Positions 39,183 to 54,900 of a stretch of DNA of 64,000 nt are shown here, one piece after another. Location of the stretch: NCBI GenBank assembly GCA_003260075.1, contig QLIY01000020.1, forward strand, positions 1 through 64,000, given 5' to 3'. The first letter of the stretch is position 1. Each line of letters opens with the position of its first letter. The notes below the pieces were generated by a model. The model worked only from the letters and a program-made list of their open reading frames with translations, made no database searches and was not told where the DNA came from. The DNA comes from Phallusia mammillata. Its lineage: Eukaryota > Chordata > Ascidiacea > Phlebobranchia > Ascidiidae. The position numbers and the translations under genes are program-made.

Positions 39183-41031
39183 TTAATTACTTGATCTGTG
39201 ATGGCCACCACTCCGGTTTCGCATGATTTGTTCCTTTTTCGGGTCGGTTTGTGGTTGAGCGCCGCCGTTTTGCTGCTGATTTCCAGGTGCATGTTGCATG
39301 TTCATGCTTGTCTGCACCTGCGTTACTGCCGCCTCGCTAGCCATCGACTGGAACACGCCATTTTGCTTTACACAAAAACAAGTAAGTTGTCATTTTATAC
39401 ACCGGAATTTAGAAGGTTTAACACAATTTGAAATTAACTTAATTGTATTTTTGGATTGGAGTTTAATTTCTGTATTAATGGTGAAAATAACCGCCCAAAT
39501 AGACGCAAAAAAGCGACATGCTTTATATTTCAAACGTTTCGGCAAATGCTTATGCCATTATCAGTGATATGATGTCGCTTTTTACGTCTATTTTGGCCGT
39601 TATGTTCACCATTAAACTTATAAACAAATCCGTATATATTGTTCCAAATTTCGGTATTGTACAGTTTTAAGTTGATTTTAAACAACATTAAACCAATTTG
39701 TTATGGTTCGTTTCCCAAAACACCTACAAAAACGTATTTAGTCTTGGTTTGTTCACATTGCTTCAAAATTAGTTTCTATAGAAATGGTACAAAATGTTGC
39801 TATCCCACCTGTGTCAAACCAGTAAGATTTGCTAGCTGGGCTGCCATAGCGGCATTGCTGGTCATTCCGGCTTGCAGAGGCAGTGCCTAAAAACAAAGCA
39901 TAAAAATTAAATTCGTCTTGGCAAATTGAAAAATGGCATTAACGAAAATTTGAATGGCAATTGGCAAAATTGTGTCTCGCTAAGTATTTCTCTACACTAG
40001 ACATGGTAATGTCAAAAAGAAAAAAAACACTTTTCCCACAAACAAAAGTATTTCTAAATCATGACATTCGATAAGTTTTTTCAAAATTAACAATTTTTCT
40101 ACGCAAACCCCGCAGCTGTGACATTACAAAATTACCTGAATTGTCCCGTTTTGCATTTGAACATAAATCGGTGCCATCGCCTGCTGCAGACCATCGCTGC
40201 CGGCCGACGAATGCATACTGAAGCCATTTATGTGTGTTGCATCGCCACTGCTGGCCACGAGACTGTGTAATGGCTGTTGTGCACCTTCTGTCATATACGG
40301 AATTGTGATGTCACCATTCGATTGCGTAACAGTCGATAGTTGCGAAAGTGCGTGACGTCGTTCCTGCTCAGCGGCGTGCTGTTCGTTGCTATGGTGATCG
40401 AACGCCGAAACGCTGGTAACCGCTTGTAAAGACTCATAAGCAACGCCGTGGTGGATCTGAACGTTTTGCTGGTGTCGAATGACGTCATTGACCAGTTCTT
40501 CACGCATGACGTCATCATGGTACTGAAGTGATGCTGGGGCGTAGGCAGGGGTTTGAAACATCAAGCCACCGCCACCTGGGACCAGCTCGTTTTGGTGGAC
40601 AACTTCTAACGTTTGCGGATCCGAAGTTTTCTAAAATGCAAATAATCGTTTTACTTTGTTACCCCAAAAAGAAACGATTTTCTGTTTTGCTTATTTAATG
40701 CAAATAATCGTTTTACTTTGCTTCGAACCATATGTAACTGAACAATAAGCACAGTTTTAAAGTTTTGAAGGATTAAAAAACTTAATACCTTCAATTTGTT
40801 TTTCATTGCATCGTTGTCCCTATTGACAACAGCCGGGGACGTATCCATGGCAACTGGTTGGGTTGTCAAACAAATAGGAGTGTTTGAATTGTGGTGGGTG
40901 TCGTTTTGGGGTTCAGGTTGCTGTGGTGACAGCGAAGAATGCGAGGAACCCGTGGGAGAGACAGTTACCCCAACAGGAAATGACGACATAATAGCCGATG
41001 ACGACATGGGGGCAGATGATGACGCAATCAT
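39183..41031 (-). CDS. Uncharacterised Gln/Ser/Thr-rich nuclear-type protein
   Basis: Four exons join in frame: 41031-40789 (coding part; the acceptor at 41075-41077 puts the exon start at 41074), 40630-40136, 39886-39809 and 39365-39183. They give 332 codons, starting MIASSSAPMSSSAIMSSFPV and ending RNRSGGHHRSSN then TAA. Composition is rich in Ser, Thr, Gln, His and Met with little predicted fold, as in transcription-factor activation regions; phrases such as IYVQMQNGTIQ fit that style. No DNA-binding domain is present. A possible donor (GTAATT) just before the stop could extend the last exon to further exons I could not find. The upstream acceptor means a 5' exon or a trans-spliced leader is expected. 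It shares strand and character with the Pax-type gene downstream but no splice phase links them. Confidence 0.6.
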
Positions 41032-41074
41032 GCTGTGGCAGTGAAGTAACGCAACTAACAAAAGAAACTTACAT

Positions 41075-44000
41075 CTGAAAACAAAAAAAAATTAACTCTT
41101 GAAAAAAATATACAAACATCAAATACAATGACGCAATAAGAGCTTAGTTTCCTTATTCTACAAAATTATACACAATTTCTTCAAAAATCCAAAACGTGTA
41201 TATAAAAAAAAAGATTAAAAGGCGCCCTTTTGACCACAGAGATGAGTCACTTGCATTAAATTACATGTTAAACGTACCACAAACTGCATATTATCCAAAC
41301 TTCCATGCCTACAATTTGCTCCGTAGAATAGAGAGCGGTTGTAGACAAAAATCAACAGGGCGTAAAAATCACTACTTAAGGGTATCTCTTAGGTAATTCC
41401 ACCTTACAAATGCTTTCTACCATCTGATGATTATATCTCTTTGTTGAAAAGGTACGCAATGCGTGAATTTCAAAGGCCATCGTACGGTACAAAACATACA
41501 AAAACTTTTATATTTATTTTCTTTTTTGGTCAAACTTTTTATAATTGTCTCTGTAATTTTGATGTGCTTTTGACATTATTTGTTCAATTATAAAATCCTA
41601 TTTGCAGTGACAGTTTTGTTTCGTGTTTTTTGTTGCGTTTGGTTTCATAAAAACATTGTCGGAGATTGTAACCAACTGATTCATTTTGTGTGAAATCAAC
41701 ACTCAAAATTAGGCCTTAGGGAAACTCACATTTAAACAATACGGACCATCAGCACTGTTACGTCACAAACCCCAGCGCGTGCAGTTTTCGAATTTTTTGT
41801 CAAGGATTAGATACCACACTTGTCAGCACCAAGGGAAGGCTTTCAAATAAAAGCGTAAAAGCGGGTCTAAATACTTGTGTAAACAACACGTCTCTTCGTG
41901 TGTGTTGTGTAAAATATGTTTCAAAGACGTTTAAAGTGGTTTGTGCGCAAATTGTATTGTAATCTTGAATTTACAGGTATTAAGCTTTTTTGCTTTAAAT
42001 TTAAATTGTGGCTTATAAGACGTCTGGTTATAACGGCCTAAACTATGCTTCAATACGCATTTGAACAACAGATAAAATATTCAAAATCAACCAAAAAAAC
42101 AATCACAAAACTCTTTGAAAACAAACCACTAACTTTCAACAACTTGCCAGCACATCTTGCACCTTAGATTTAAGCATAACATTGTTGTTTCATTGTTAGC
42201 TATTGTTAACGTAACAGTCTTTTTAGAATATTGCCATTGTCACGTCTCGTCATAGCGCCTCTTGACCCCTTTTGACGATTGTCTGACATTTCAGGGCCTG
42301 GTGTTTTGAAATGGAAGACAATGCGTGCACTGCCCTGGATAGATAAGATTGGGGTCCAGTGTACATTACAGACAGTCCTGGATTAAGACGCGTGTTTCGA
42401 TATATGGTTATGGAATGCACGCTACATATTATCCCGAAGAAAACATGTCAAAAGAGAGTATGAAGTACATCTTCAAAAAAAAAACTGTTTACGCTACGAC
42501 TGTTTGGTCTAAATTGAAATTTAGTTGGCTTCCATGATAGTCGATTTCTAAACTCTGTGGAAATACTTTGAGAAAGAATATTGCAATGGGGGGGGGGACT
42601 GTTTACGCTACGACTGTTTGGTCTAAATTGATATTTAGTTGGCTTCCATGATTGTCGATTTCTAAACTCTGTGGAAATACTTTGAGAAAGAATATTGCAA
42701 TTACCACAAATTTGATCTCATTTTTTAGCCAGCAAAAAATATTTTTTCCCAACACTTTTGTAATTAAGCGTGTGCTTTGGGCCACAGCTTAGACATGATC
42801 CATAACAAATTTGACGTAGTTGTGTCGTAAAGCGCGGTTTGTTTAAATAATACTTCCTCAATATCGCTTTTATAGGAGTATCAAAATTTGATACCAGCGC
42901 CCAGGGCGGATAACAGGCCTTACGGTCGAACGAAAATTTACCTTGGTCACAAAACAGTACAACAAACAATACCAGTTTACCACATTCGCAATACGCCTTT
43001 ATTTCTTAAGTCTATTTTTCCAAAATATACAAGTTAAACAAAATAGCCTACTTAGTTGTGTTCACAGATAAAACACTCCCCCACGCTAAAAAGGAAATTA
43101 ATTGCACGTTGTTGAGTCCAAATTTGACAATATAATGTCATAAACAACTTTCACTCTAAAACACTACCCTTAAAGTTTCATTAATTTGTTCCAGTAACTT
43201 AAAAATACAGAGGTTTAGAAATATATGTGAAGAAAAACCACTTTTGTTGAACCACCAGCATACAGAGATACCCCGTTGTAAAAACATTGGCACACGATTC
43301 TTTATGACATCATATTCCCATATTGTATGCGCTTAGCGTGGAGCGAGCGGGATTTTCATTCTTGTGATTTCGGCCGAAACGAGGCCAGTAAAATATGTAC
43401 CCTCATAGTCATAACATATCAGATCATATCTTAAGGCTGGTAAACAATCAAACTCTAACAAAACCTTTCGGTATGAGAATAAATATAAGTGAAAATGCCC
43501 TTTTCTGTAGTAGAAAAAAGTAGACAACTTTATAACTTTTGGCTCAAAACAACTGCTAACAAATAAAAAATCTCTGAAAATCATGAAACACTGTCACTTG
43601 CAATAAAAGGAACAAAAATAGCCATAGGTTCGGTTGGTTGCCAAACAGTAGACAAGGGACATCCTGTATTCCATAGGTAAGTAAATAGAAGACCCAGACT
43701 ACTGGATGATATTGACATTGAGATCCATTGAAAATGTGCATCGTCTCTCAACTCAAGTTAATAAAACTGTCTGCTAGGGCGCTGTATTTTGTTGACAATG
43801 CCCATGTCTAGGCGACACATCCTATAACTTCGAAAACTCTAAACAACTATTTTGTTACCTACCCAGCATGCATATTAAGAGCAACCGGCAAATGCGATTG
43901 TTTTGTCACCCAACGAAAAGTTTTATGCAGCTTCGAGTAAACTTATGCCTTTGGCCGTATTTTGGACTGCAGCCTCCCGCCTTTCTAGCAACTGTTTCCT

Positions 44001-44341
44001 GTTCGTGCAACACCGTGCAAAGGCAAGTAGGTTGCCGTTTGTTCATTGCAACGCCTGACTAGCTTTGTTTTGAAAGCTCTGTGGTCTCTTGTAACGCAAT
44101 AAGAACGCCAGCAATGTCCCTGAAACATACCTGGGTCGGGCCCCAGCTGGGACGTCTTGAGTCACGCTGGGGGTGGCTATCTAGGAGTGTGATTTGGGGT
44201 CATATAAAACCTGGACCCAACTGTCCAACCCTTTGTCTCAAACCATTGTCTTTGAGTAAGAAGGTTTTACGTTTTATTGTTAAAAATTTTCACTTTTTAC
44301 TGGTTGATACGAAACAATAAAACTGTTAAAAATGCTAATAA
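41075..44341. other. Upstream and intergenic DNA, no supported gene
   Basis: Near 41755-41785, TTACGTCAC and a CpG-rich GCGCGTGCAG stretch could mark the promoter of the minus-strand gene at 39.2-41.0 kb. A G-run join lies at 42589-42597 with repeated flanks (about 42485-42588 against 42598-42700). The remainder holds only short open frames without codon or splice support. A minus-strand AATAAA (about 44272) serves the possible exon at 44344-44420. Confidence 0.4.
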
Positions 44342-44343
44342 AT

Positions 44344-46671
44344 GTCTTCTTCGGTATTTTCACACAATTTTGGGGCATCATTTTCAAAAGCTAATTCCTG
44401 AACTTGCTGCTGTATCTCAAAGGGGTGCAATTGCGAAAAAAGTACGTAACAATCAATCAAACATAAAAGGGGCACCTCTATCCTGTGGGTAAATAAATGA
44501 CAGGAACCTTTCTTAACCGCTACGGATATAACTGACCACAAGGTTCTCAATTTGTTTCACAAAGCACATGGCACCACAGAAGTTACCTCAGTTACATTGT
44601 TGCGTGTTTTATAGGCGGGAAACCCCCTTCGCAAATTCATCGCTGCGCAAGATTAACACGCTCGAGTAGCCAAGTGCCTCTGGCTGCGCGGCTAATCAAG
44701 CAAATCCAATTCAGGAGCATATTGAAAGTCGTACTGCTGTGATAAAACACCACACGGACCCTGTGGGTTTCGGTCCAGCGAAAGTTTTGCGATTGCCTTT
44801 TTCCCTTTTCTCTTTTTTTTCGTTCAAAGTAAGAGGGCTTATTTGCAAATGGGAGAGCTGAAGATTTTAATCTTATCACGGGACGCGATATTTTTGAGCT
44901 CATATTTTTCTTTAAACTTGTACCCGGTGGTCTGTGCGTCTTGCGCTGAGGCGATATGATGAGCAGACCTATAAAAACCACAAAAATTGGTCAAATGGTT
45001 GCCAGATGGCTATTACACAAACATGATGGACTTGGGTTATCCACGTTCAAAAACCAAGCAAAACACGTTGCTTGAAAAAAGACGTAACAAACAATCATAC
45101 TGCAATAACTTCAAAGCTATCGATATATGGTCATAAAGTGTATCAAGGAAAATGTGTGACGTAAAATGTATTTTAAAAATTGTTTGTGGTAAAAACTTGC
45201 GACTTTTTCATGAGAAAAGCTTTTTAAACCCAGATGTGTTGCACAAATATATTCATAAATGAATCGAATTAAAATGTTTATGTCAGCTTCCAATAGTTTA
45301 ACCTTCTTTCCAGTACTCGCAACAAATACAAAGTCATTTCGGCCACCGGATGCTTTGAGCATTGAGCATAATATGTAGGCAGTGGTAGTTTAAGTAACTG
45401 GTCGAGTATTCAGGGAGAGAATGCCGCCTGTTAAAGCGCCTGCTCTTTGTCGAGAAATTGCCGGGCAGCGTTCAAACTAAAAAGTGTTGTTTTCTATCTC
45501 TCGCCGCCTCCCAACAAGCTAAGGGGGTAACACTACAGGCCTTGGGAACTTTTGCTCTCTAGCCAATATACTATACTACAGATACTATTTGCTAGTATGG
45601 GGTATAGGGAGTACAAGTCAGAACAACAAACGTACGTGGGGGTTTATGCCAAAGTCCATGGGATCTAGGTTTGTTGGGTTAGGGCGCCAGTATGTCGTCA
45701 TGAATTTAGGCCCAAATCCTTAAATACACGACGCTAAAAAGCAATGGCCTAGTATTGAGGTATGTGGTACAATATTTAAAAAGGAATTTCGATCAATGTC
45801 TGTCTTATACATACCATTAACGCATGTGAAACATTCACGCAATTGGCAAGTTAATTCACCACTTAGCCAAAATGTTTTCCGGTAATGTGTATAATAATAT
45901 AATATATAATATACACTGTATATCATCCATTGCCATATTTTGTGTAAGATTTTGTGCAGCGAACAAACAAAACAACAGAGCTACGTACAATAATGAAACA
46001 TTTGGAGTAAATCGCAATATCTTTCGATCACGGCGTAACATTTGAAACCAGAAATTGCCCCTAGCCCACCCGTGTTTGACCACGCCGTACAGAACTTGCT
46101 CTCTAGCAGTACCTTATGGCAAGAGAATGTCTCGTCTCAACGGAGTTTTGTGTTGGACTTTCTAGTGTTAAAATATGCATTTTCTCGAACATGCGTCTTG
46201 AGAAAACATCTAAAAAAGGATAATATTCGGTCCATTCCCGGCTCAGATAATCGTTTACCGTTTTTTTTCCTGCAAGTCACATTTTTTTATATCTCCAGTT
46301 TAAGCTTTGAATTTCGGAAGTGTAACATCTTTTCATTTGTACCAAATAGATTTTTTGACACTGTTCTTATTCTTGGGTTGTTGCGGCTTAAGCAGCGTTT
46401 GTTGCAGTAATTATGTGACACAAAAGCTTGTGTTATGAAATTCTGAAAACATTCCAGTTCTGTTTGTGGTTTAGTGGCAAACTTGCAACCACCGTAGGCT
46501 TTGAAAGGATATGTTTGAAAGTTCTGATGAGACTTTCCATCCTTTGTCAGCTCTGCTCAGAACTTACCTCATTACCTTCATCATTTTCTGTGTCACTCGA
46601 GTCAAAATCAGGCTCAGAAATATCACTTTCTTCTTTATCATCATGGCTGGTGCTCAAGATCATGTCAAGCA
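44344..46671 (-). CDS. Possible small acidic protein, two exons seen
   Basis: An upstream exon about 46671-46567 starts at an ATG, encodes a Ser/Asp/Glu-rich stretch (DDKEESDISEPDFDSSDTEN) and ends in a GTAAGT donor in phase 0. A downstream exon about 44420-44344, after an acceptor in phase 0, encodes IQQQVQELAFENDAPKLCEN and stops at TAG, with an AATAAA about 70 bases further on. Joined directly they give about 60 residues. The upstream frame stays open before the ATG (KQKQSELLM), so that exon may be internal and the protein longer. Exons between them are possible. No family is recognised; acidic stretches like this occur at chromatin-protein and transposase N termini. Confidence 0.3.
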
Positions 46672-46728
46672 CCATCAAAAGTTCGCTTTGTTTTTGTTTT
46701 GAGTAAAATTATTTTTCTACAAGTAACT

Positions 46729-46896
46729 CAGTGACGGATTAAGTGTCTGCTGGCCTGTTATATAAGTGGCCCGAAAATCAGGGTTGCCAACTAAAAAATT
46801 AGAATTATCAGTGTTGCCAAATCATTTAAAGTGGCCTGGATTTTTAACTGGCCTGTAGTCACGTGTCTACTTTGCCTAATGGTTAATCCAGCACTG
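46729..46896. mobile_element. hAT-type MITE
   Basis: The ends read CAGTGACGGATTAA and TTAATCCAGCACTG, forming an imperfect inverted repeat, with AGTAACT on both sides (7 of 8 bases of a target duplication). It is about 168 bp with no open frame. It lies just upstream of the possible acidic-protein exon. Confidence 0.65.
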
Positions 46897-47051
46897 AGTA
46901 ACTGGTCAAAATGTTGGAAATGTTCATCCTTACAAATGTATCCTTTAATTATGCAACAAAACACGTCTAACTACAACCTACGCTATAACTAAACTTGTTA
47001 GTTATAACTACGCCAATATATTGAACACCTACGTAAGCAATACGTCTGGAG

Positions 47052-47461
47052 CATGCAGTTTTCAAAAAGCCTAAAATTGTTATTCTCCACACGGGGTAGC
47101 TGCTCCGAATATTCAACTGAAATTCGGAACTCGCGCGTATTGCCTCCGCCCAGCTTGCAAGCGCACAATCGGCCAAAACCGCCCTCTTTCAACCTGCATA
47201 TCTCGCGAAACAAACACAGCGGAACAGCACATAACACTTTTCAGAGCATAACAAACCATTGGGAGCAACTGTGGAAAAATATGAATGCTAACGGCATTTT
47301 TCCACGTCACGAGGCATAAAAGCTGTTGTCATATTCTGGTTCTGCAGTGCATGGCGTTTTCAAAAAATCAAAAATTCTTATTCTGCACATTGGGGTGTTG
47401 GTCCAATAATAAATTGAAATTCATGACTCGCGCGTATTGCCGCCGCCCAGCTCGCCAGCGT
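47052..47461. repeat. Pair of diverged ~112-bp GC-rich direct repeats
   Basis: Positions about 47052-47165 and 47347-47461 align with roughly 20-25% mismatch. Both contain GTTTTCAAAAA near the start and end in an ACTCGCGCGTATTGCC(T/G)CCGCCCAGC segment. The GC-rich core stands out in this AT-rich DNA. It could be a promoter module of an unseen gene or an old repeat. Confidence 0.5.
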
Positions 47462-47683
47462 ACAAAAATGAGGGAATCTTTGTCCCACAAGGTGATTTTT
47501 CACGCATGCTGCTATGCAACACTATCATCTCCAATAGGTTTATTACTACGCATATACTTACACAAATGTGGTCACAACAACGCCAAAGGCGAAATGCAGA
47601 GGAATAAGAAATAAACGAACAATCAGAAAAAGAAAAACGCCCAAAAGGAATAATGCAACAGCACAAAGGATCGGTGTAAGTGT

Positions 47684-47730
47684 GACGTCATCGCTTTCAG
47701 TATGACGTCACATCGACCGGCATGACGTGT
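47684..47730. promoter_or_regulatory. Cluster of CRE/ATF-type sites
   Basis: Two perfect palindromes TGACGTCA (47684-47691 and 47703-47710) and one half-matching TGACGTGT (47723-47730) fall at spacings of 19 and 20 bases. The octamer is the classic CREB/ATF site. The cluster lies about 140 bases beyond the CDK1 stop codon, so it may belong to the CDK1 3' flank or to an unrecognised promoter. Confidence 0.5.
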
Positions 47731-47869
47731 TGTGTAGTCGGGCAGTAACAAAATAAAGAAGTGTGAAATAGAACCGAAACGCACCACTTTTTTTCACATG
47801 GTTCTTGTGTCATAGGGAAGGTATCGGAAAAGAGGTCCAGCGAATCTGAGCTTCATTTTAATGAGGTCA

Positions 47870-50708
<2,839 letters not shown>

Positions 50709-51993
50709 TTTAAATTTGTTTGTTCACAGGCTGACCTACTTTATAGTTAGGTAAGTCAAAATTATTAAGTCAAGATGTATAAAACTTAAAGATAACAGAA
50801 TAAAATTAAAGTCAGTGCATAAAAGCTAAGACATGCCTCTAGATCAGTAGTTTCTACTCTCATAAAACTCTGAGCACAAAAGTTTAGGGGAGAGGAAGAG
50901 TATTACAAAATACGACATAATATAAAGCTGAAGCTCTTATGCTCCATGTTACTGATCTCAATTCTCAACGCGTTTATTTACATCTTTATCTTTGGAGGTT
51001 AACAAAAACAACGTTCAATACTATTGCTAATAGTATTTGTTTTACTATTTTGCCCAAACCTACTCAGCAAAACACGTTTAACAAAAAACGACAAAAAAAG
51101 CTTTTTATTTCTCATTCGTACGAAGCCGCTAAGGACGCAGACCAATCAGAAATCGATTGAAACCGACGTCATATCTCAAGTAGCCAATCAAGTGGCACCG
51201 CCGTTTAAATGACTTATTCTCCACCAGAAGCGCTGCAGTAACGATATATTTAATCCCGCTTTTAAAAATTAAAGGGCGTTTTCTATTCTCGTTTAAAACA
51301 AGCGCAATCTAGTTCTATAGCGTCTGTACTGTTAAACTGCTTTCGAATTACTGATTGCATTAATTTGTTTTTCTTTCATCAAATGAAATGCATGTACTGC
51401 AAACAAATAGTTGGTCCCCGTTATTAATAAGTTGCTTCACTTTTTTGTGAACAAATACCCCAAATTTTAATTATTAAGTTACAAAAGACTACATTAAATA
51501 ATTTTTCAAATTTCTCTGGTGTATACGAAGTGAAAATTATAAATAACGAGTTAATTATTTATCAAACATTGACAATCGAAGACATTTGACCAACATTTGG
51601 TTCATTGTACACAAGTTATTTGATTTTTACGAAATAATCAGATTCATCATAATCTGGGTGAGCATCAGTACTTAATGTGGATAAGAACATGTTGTGAGCA
51701 TCCTTTAGCAAACAAATGTCGAGTCAGTACTTTAACTCATATCCACATGCCGCCGAGACCACTCTAGGACACCACGTTGTGTCGCAGGTCTTGATTCTGT
51801 TTTGTCAGAGTAGAACTACAAATAAAAAAGAAAAGATAACCTAAGTGGAAAGAGTTTAAATAGTTTTAAGTATTTTTTTAAAAAATAAAAAAATAAAATT
51901 AATTTTGTGTGGCTATTTGAGATTACTGGAACTAGAACCTGTTTTGTTTTGTTTTTCAAGTTTATTGGTTTTAGGTGAATAATCCATTGGTTA
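50709..51993. promoter_or_regulatory. Region between CDK1 and the first membrane-protein gene, with CCAAT/CRE/TTTAAA cluster
   Basis: This divergent intergenic region contains two CCAAT boxes (51142-51146 and 51184-51188), a CRE-like GACGTCAT (51165-51172) and GCCGTTTAAAT with TTTAAA at 51204-51209, all in a CpG-richer patch. NF-Y boxes paired with a CHR-like element are typical of G2/M cell-cycle promoters such as CDK1. Here the CHR-like site is on the far side of the CCAAT boxes as seen from CDK1, so the order is atypical. At the right end, an acceptor-like TTTTAG (AG 51973-51974) precedes the start codon at 51994. No gene is seen between. Confidence 0.45.
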
Positions 51994-54900
51994 ATGAAAA
52001 TGAGTATTAGGTTCGTTGTGGCGTTGATAACATTTCAAGTCTTCTTTTCCCTGTCCGACGTAAGTAAAGTTAAAGTAACCTAATAAAAGTATAGAATAGG
52101 GGTAAATTTTTTTTCTACCATGTATAACTTACCATAAGCTAAAGAAATTGGTTGTTTACAGCCACTTGATTCTTGGGAATGAAAACCGAGTAAAATATAT
52201 TTAGTGTTAATACATAAGTTTTATTACTTAACATGTTTATTTCTTAGGCCTATTGTGATGAATTGGACGTAGCATGCCCAAGTAAGTTACTGAAATAGGA
52301 AAACCAAGTTCAATGTTTTTGTTTACAAAGTTATGCCATAGGTCTGTCATGATTGTGACATAGAATGTAAGCTTTATAATTCCTCACACAACATTTTTTT
52401 GGACTTTGGACTTTGTATGTATTTAAGTTTCTTGTTTGGTTGAAGTCGAGTGTTTTGCGGGTGTTTTTCGTTTAAATTCAAGATCAAAACACTAAATTCG
52501 CAAAAACTAAAAGTTTTTTTAACGTAATTATGCACTAGTTCGTTGGTACTTGGAGCATAAAATGTGACTTGAATATCACATGGAATTGCCGCATATTAGT
52601 GGTAGCCTAGATGTATGGTTTAGTGTACATTTTTCTCCGCTCGAATTGATGAATAAAATATTGTTTTCAATGCTCAGATACCTACAATGCATACGGCTAC
52701 TGTTGTAACTACTACGACGGTTATTACCACAACTGCTGCTACTCCCTATATGTATGGGCTTTGTGGTGTAAGTATCTTTTCCTTATAGTTAATGTAAATA
52801 CTTTTCACCTTTTTTTAAAAAAAGCGATAATACGTTATTAATATTCCAACAAATATCACTGCAAAATCTAATAGTCATGGCACATACATATACAAATATT
52901 GCAATGTTATAGCTCGCAAAAAAAAACATTTTATAATTGCGCAAAAAACCAACTATGACAATTTAAATGTGTGTTTAAGCCAGAGTTGTAAATGGGCCTG
53001 AAATCGGAGCGCAAACCCGGCCCGAACCCGAATCGTTTTTAAAAAGCCCGTTTAGGCCTGAAAGTTTGATTGACAGGCCTGTTAATTAAAGCCTCAGGAA
53101 AGACCAAGACAATAAACAAAATAGACAATTGGTCTTAAACAAGGTGTTTTAGGGCTGTTTGACATTGGGTCAGGTTCAGCAACTGGCTACTTTGCTAGTT
53201 AAATTTAAAAATAATACTGATACAAAGTGTAAAGTCAGGCCCGAATTAAGTCCGTTTTTTAAAAGAAACCTAAGCCCGAACCCGGCCCGAAAAGTTCGGA
53301 CAGACTAACTCTAGTTTAAACTACAACGTTTTTGTACGAGCGATTTGAAGAAAACTCGATCCAACTTTGAAAGTAGTCTACACACAAAAATACACACTTG
53401 TTTATTTCGATAATTTAAACACTTATCGTAATACATAATTATATGTTTTTATTTATATTTCAGACTTCTGGTTCGGTATTGTGATGTTCTTCCTTCTATG
53501 TGGTGCTGTGGTTGGTTGTTGCAAAAAGTGCGCTGCGAAAAGTCAAAGAAATAAAACAACAACACACTACAATGCAGAAGAAGGACAAGTAACAACTACC
53601 ACACAAGTTGTTATGCCCGTGCAACAGGTAAAGTTTTAAATGGAAATGCTCTCAGTGTTAATGTTTTAACACACTCTATTTAAATTAATTATAACACTCT
53701 GAAAGCCAGTATTTTGAAAACAACACAATTAATAAATATGGTTATAAGCAATAGTGGGTTCAGCCGGTTCGCACTGAAATTTTTATGAGATCAGCGAAGC
53801 GGTTAGCATAACTTGTTACTGTTAATGGACATTTTGTAACAGAACCGTTATAAGTCACTCACTTTTGCAAACAATGTCGTCGAGAAGACATTGTACAAGA
53901 ACGTTTATAATGTTATACTCAAACTTGTGTTATACCACAAGTTTGACAGCAATTTGTCTCAAATAAGGGGTTTTAACCAAGCAAGCTGATTACACAAAAC
54001 TGTTTTACTTGTTCATGACAAATATGTTTCATGCCATCAAAAAAATGGACTATTATCATTGCTTATGTTTTTGAAAACAAAATGCCATCAGGTTTGTGTG
54101 GTAGATTGAAAAGTATATTACACATGAAACTGTGGTACTAAGAAATTACTGGAACTAGCTTCACTCGGTATTAAGAGATGCGACATTTCCTGATAACGAA
54201 CACACCGCTTTTTTGTGTACACTGTATTAATATTTAACTAGAACGATAAGGCGAAAAGAAACGACACAGTGTTGCGCCATGAAAGCTTGCGTTATTACGT
54301 GATGAGCGCAACATGTTAACAAACCAGGAAACTCGTGGGTTACGCAAATATGACGTTTATTGACATGTCGAATGAAATATCCTGCTATGTCGGAGAATAT
54401 TATTCAACGACGTTGTTTGCTTGGCCAACTTTGCTGTTAAAGGACGTTAACCCCTCCATTCTCTCCTTGTCTCCATAAAAAATCTTGTACAATATTAACG
54501 TCAAATATAGGTAAACTTTAATTTTATATTTAGCGTTATAAAAGTGACATGTTTTTAAAGAACTATTCAGGCAATAATAGTGGCGGTCCATGTAGGACTG
54601 ATAAACAGTTTCGTAAATGGTGATTTTTTTATTGGTAAAAGACGGTCATTACAATTCCTTCAAGTGATTTTAAAAACTTGCAACGGTTTTTAAAGAAAGT
54701 TTGTGGCTTGGTACGCCTGAAACATACACACATAGATATGTAAGTGGACCCATGATTTGGGCCCCAAGACCGCCTTTTCTCCGAGCTACACCAAGTTCAA
54801 CAAAAACACCCTAAAATGTTTCAAGTATTGGTTGGTAGTCCCGCCAGAATCTCGGCCCGGATTTTGCACAGAACTTATGGTGCGATGTCATGTTGTAGCA

